From: Bifidobacteriaceae bacterium
GTDB lineage: Bacteria > Actinomycetota > Actinomycetes > Actinomycetales > WQXJ01
DNA: 6,049 nt
Assembly (NCBI GenBank): GCA_031278665.1
Contig: JAITKC010000007.1
Span: forward strand, 1-6,049
Reading direction: 5' to 3'
Shown here: piece by piece, positions 5,951 to 6,049 of the stretch
Position numbering within the stretch: position 1 is the first letter of the stretch
Layout of the letters: every line of letters begins with the position of its first letter
The notes under the pieces: model-generated
Database searches by the model: none
The model's input: the letters and a program-made list of their open reading frames with translations, nothing else
What the model was told of the DNA's origin: nothing
Translations under genes and position numbers: made by a program

Positions 5951-6049
5951 TCACCGCCGCAGGGCCTTGAACCGATGGTGGCGCATCGGTTTGCGGTCCA
6001 GGTCGATCGACGCGGGCGGGATGAACTCCCAGAACCCGTCCTCGCGCAA
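5951..6049 (-). CDS. C-terminal end of an upstream gene (partial), possibly an HNH/DUF222-type protein
   Basis: The minus strand is open from the window edge to TGA at 5953-5951 and encodes the last 32 residues of a protein. The tail includes DGFWEFIPPASIDLDRKP and ends in a basic stretch (RHHRFKALRR). The W-x-F-x-PP-A-x-x-D-x-x-R-x-P pattern is reminiscent of the extreme C-terminus of actinobacterial DUF222/HNH endonuclease-like (13E12-type) proteins. That is from memory and too short to be firm. The 202-bp gap to the DedA gene and the repeats in it suggest this gene is not part of the chaperone operon. Confidence 0.5.
   Translation of the reverse strand: MREDGFWEFIPPASIDLDRKPMRHHRFKALRR

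Noticed and set aside
5970..5991. Inverted repeat AACCGATG / CATCGGTT with a 6-nt loop
   Set aside because: It lies inside the coding end of the upstream gene, before its stop, and no T tract follows on the minus strand, so it is not a convincing terminator.

Overview
This window comes from a high-GC bacterium. The Ala/Gly/Pro/Arg-rich proteins, strong G/C third-position bias and protein families point to an actinobacterium, but no genus can be named from the sequence. Every supported gene is on the minus strand, so the genes read from the right end of the window to the left.

Layout in transcription order: (1) 6049-5951, the last 32 codons of an upstream gene, possibly an HNH/DUF222-type protein. 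(2) 5950-5749, a 202-bp gap with two 9-bp direct repeats and a run of about 15-bp tandem repeats; this is the only obvious place for an operon promoter. (3) 5748-5107, a DedA/VTT-family membrane protein. (4) 5107-3680, a GrpE-like protein whose degenerate nucleotide-exchange domain sits between two long low-complexity arms encoded by repeat DNA. (5) 3683-2085, an Hsp70 with an intact ATPase domain and a beta substrate-binding domain but no helical lid. (6) 2024-1, a large protein running off the window, with a novel helical N-terminal half, a TPR-like stretch and at least three fibronectin type III-like domains, and no export signal.

Genes 3 and 4 share one base (TAATG). Genes 4 and 5 overlap by four (ATGA). 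Gene 6 follows after 60 bp. This is the signature of a single, translationally coupled operon. The membrane protein, nucleotide-exchange factor, Hsp70 and FN3 protein therefore probably act together. The reading offered here is a dedicated, non-housekeeping Hsp70 machine, possibly working at or near the membrane. Its GrpE-like partner would control ADP release, and the FN3 protein could serve as client, adaptor or scaffold. No J-domain protein is visible inside the window. From general recollection, some actinobacterial Hsp70/GrpE loci sit beside dynamin-like (IniA/IniC-type) GTPases, so the sequence just left of position 1 is the key place to look. That link is an inference, not something seen here.
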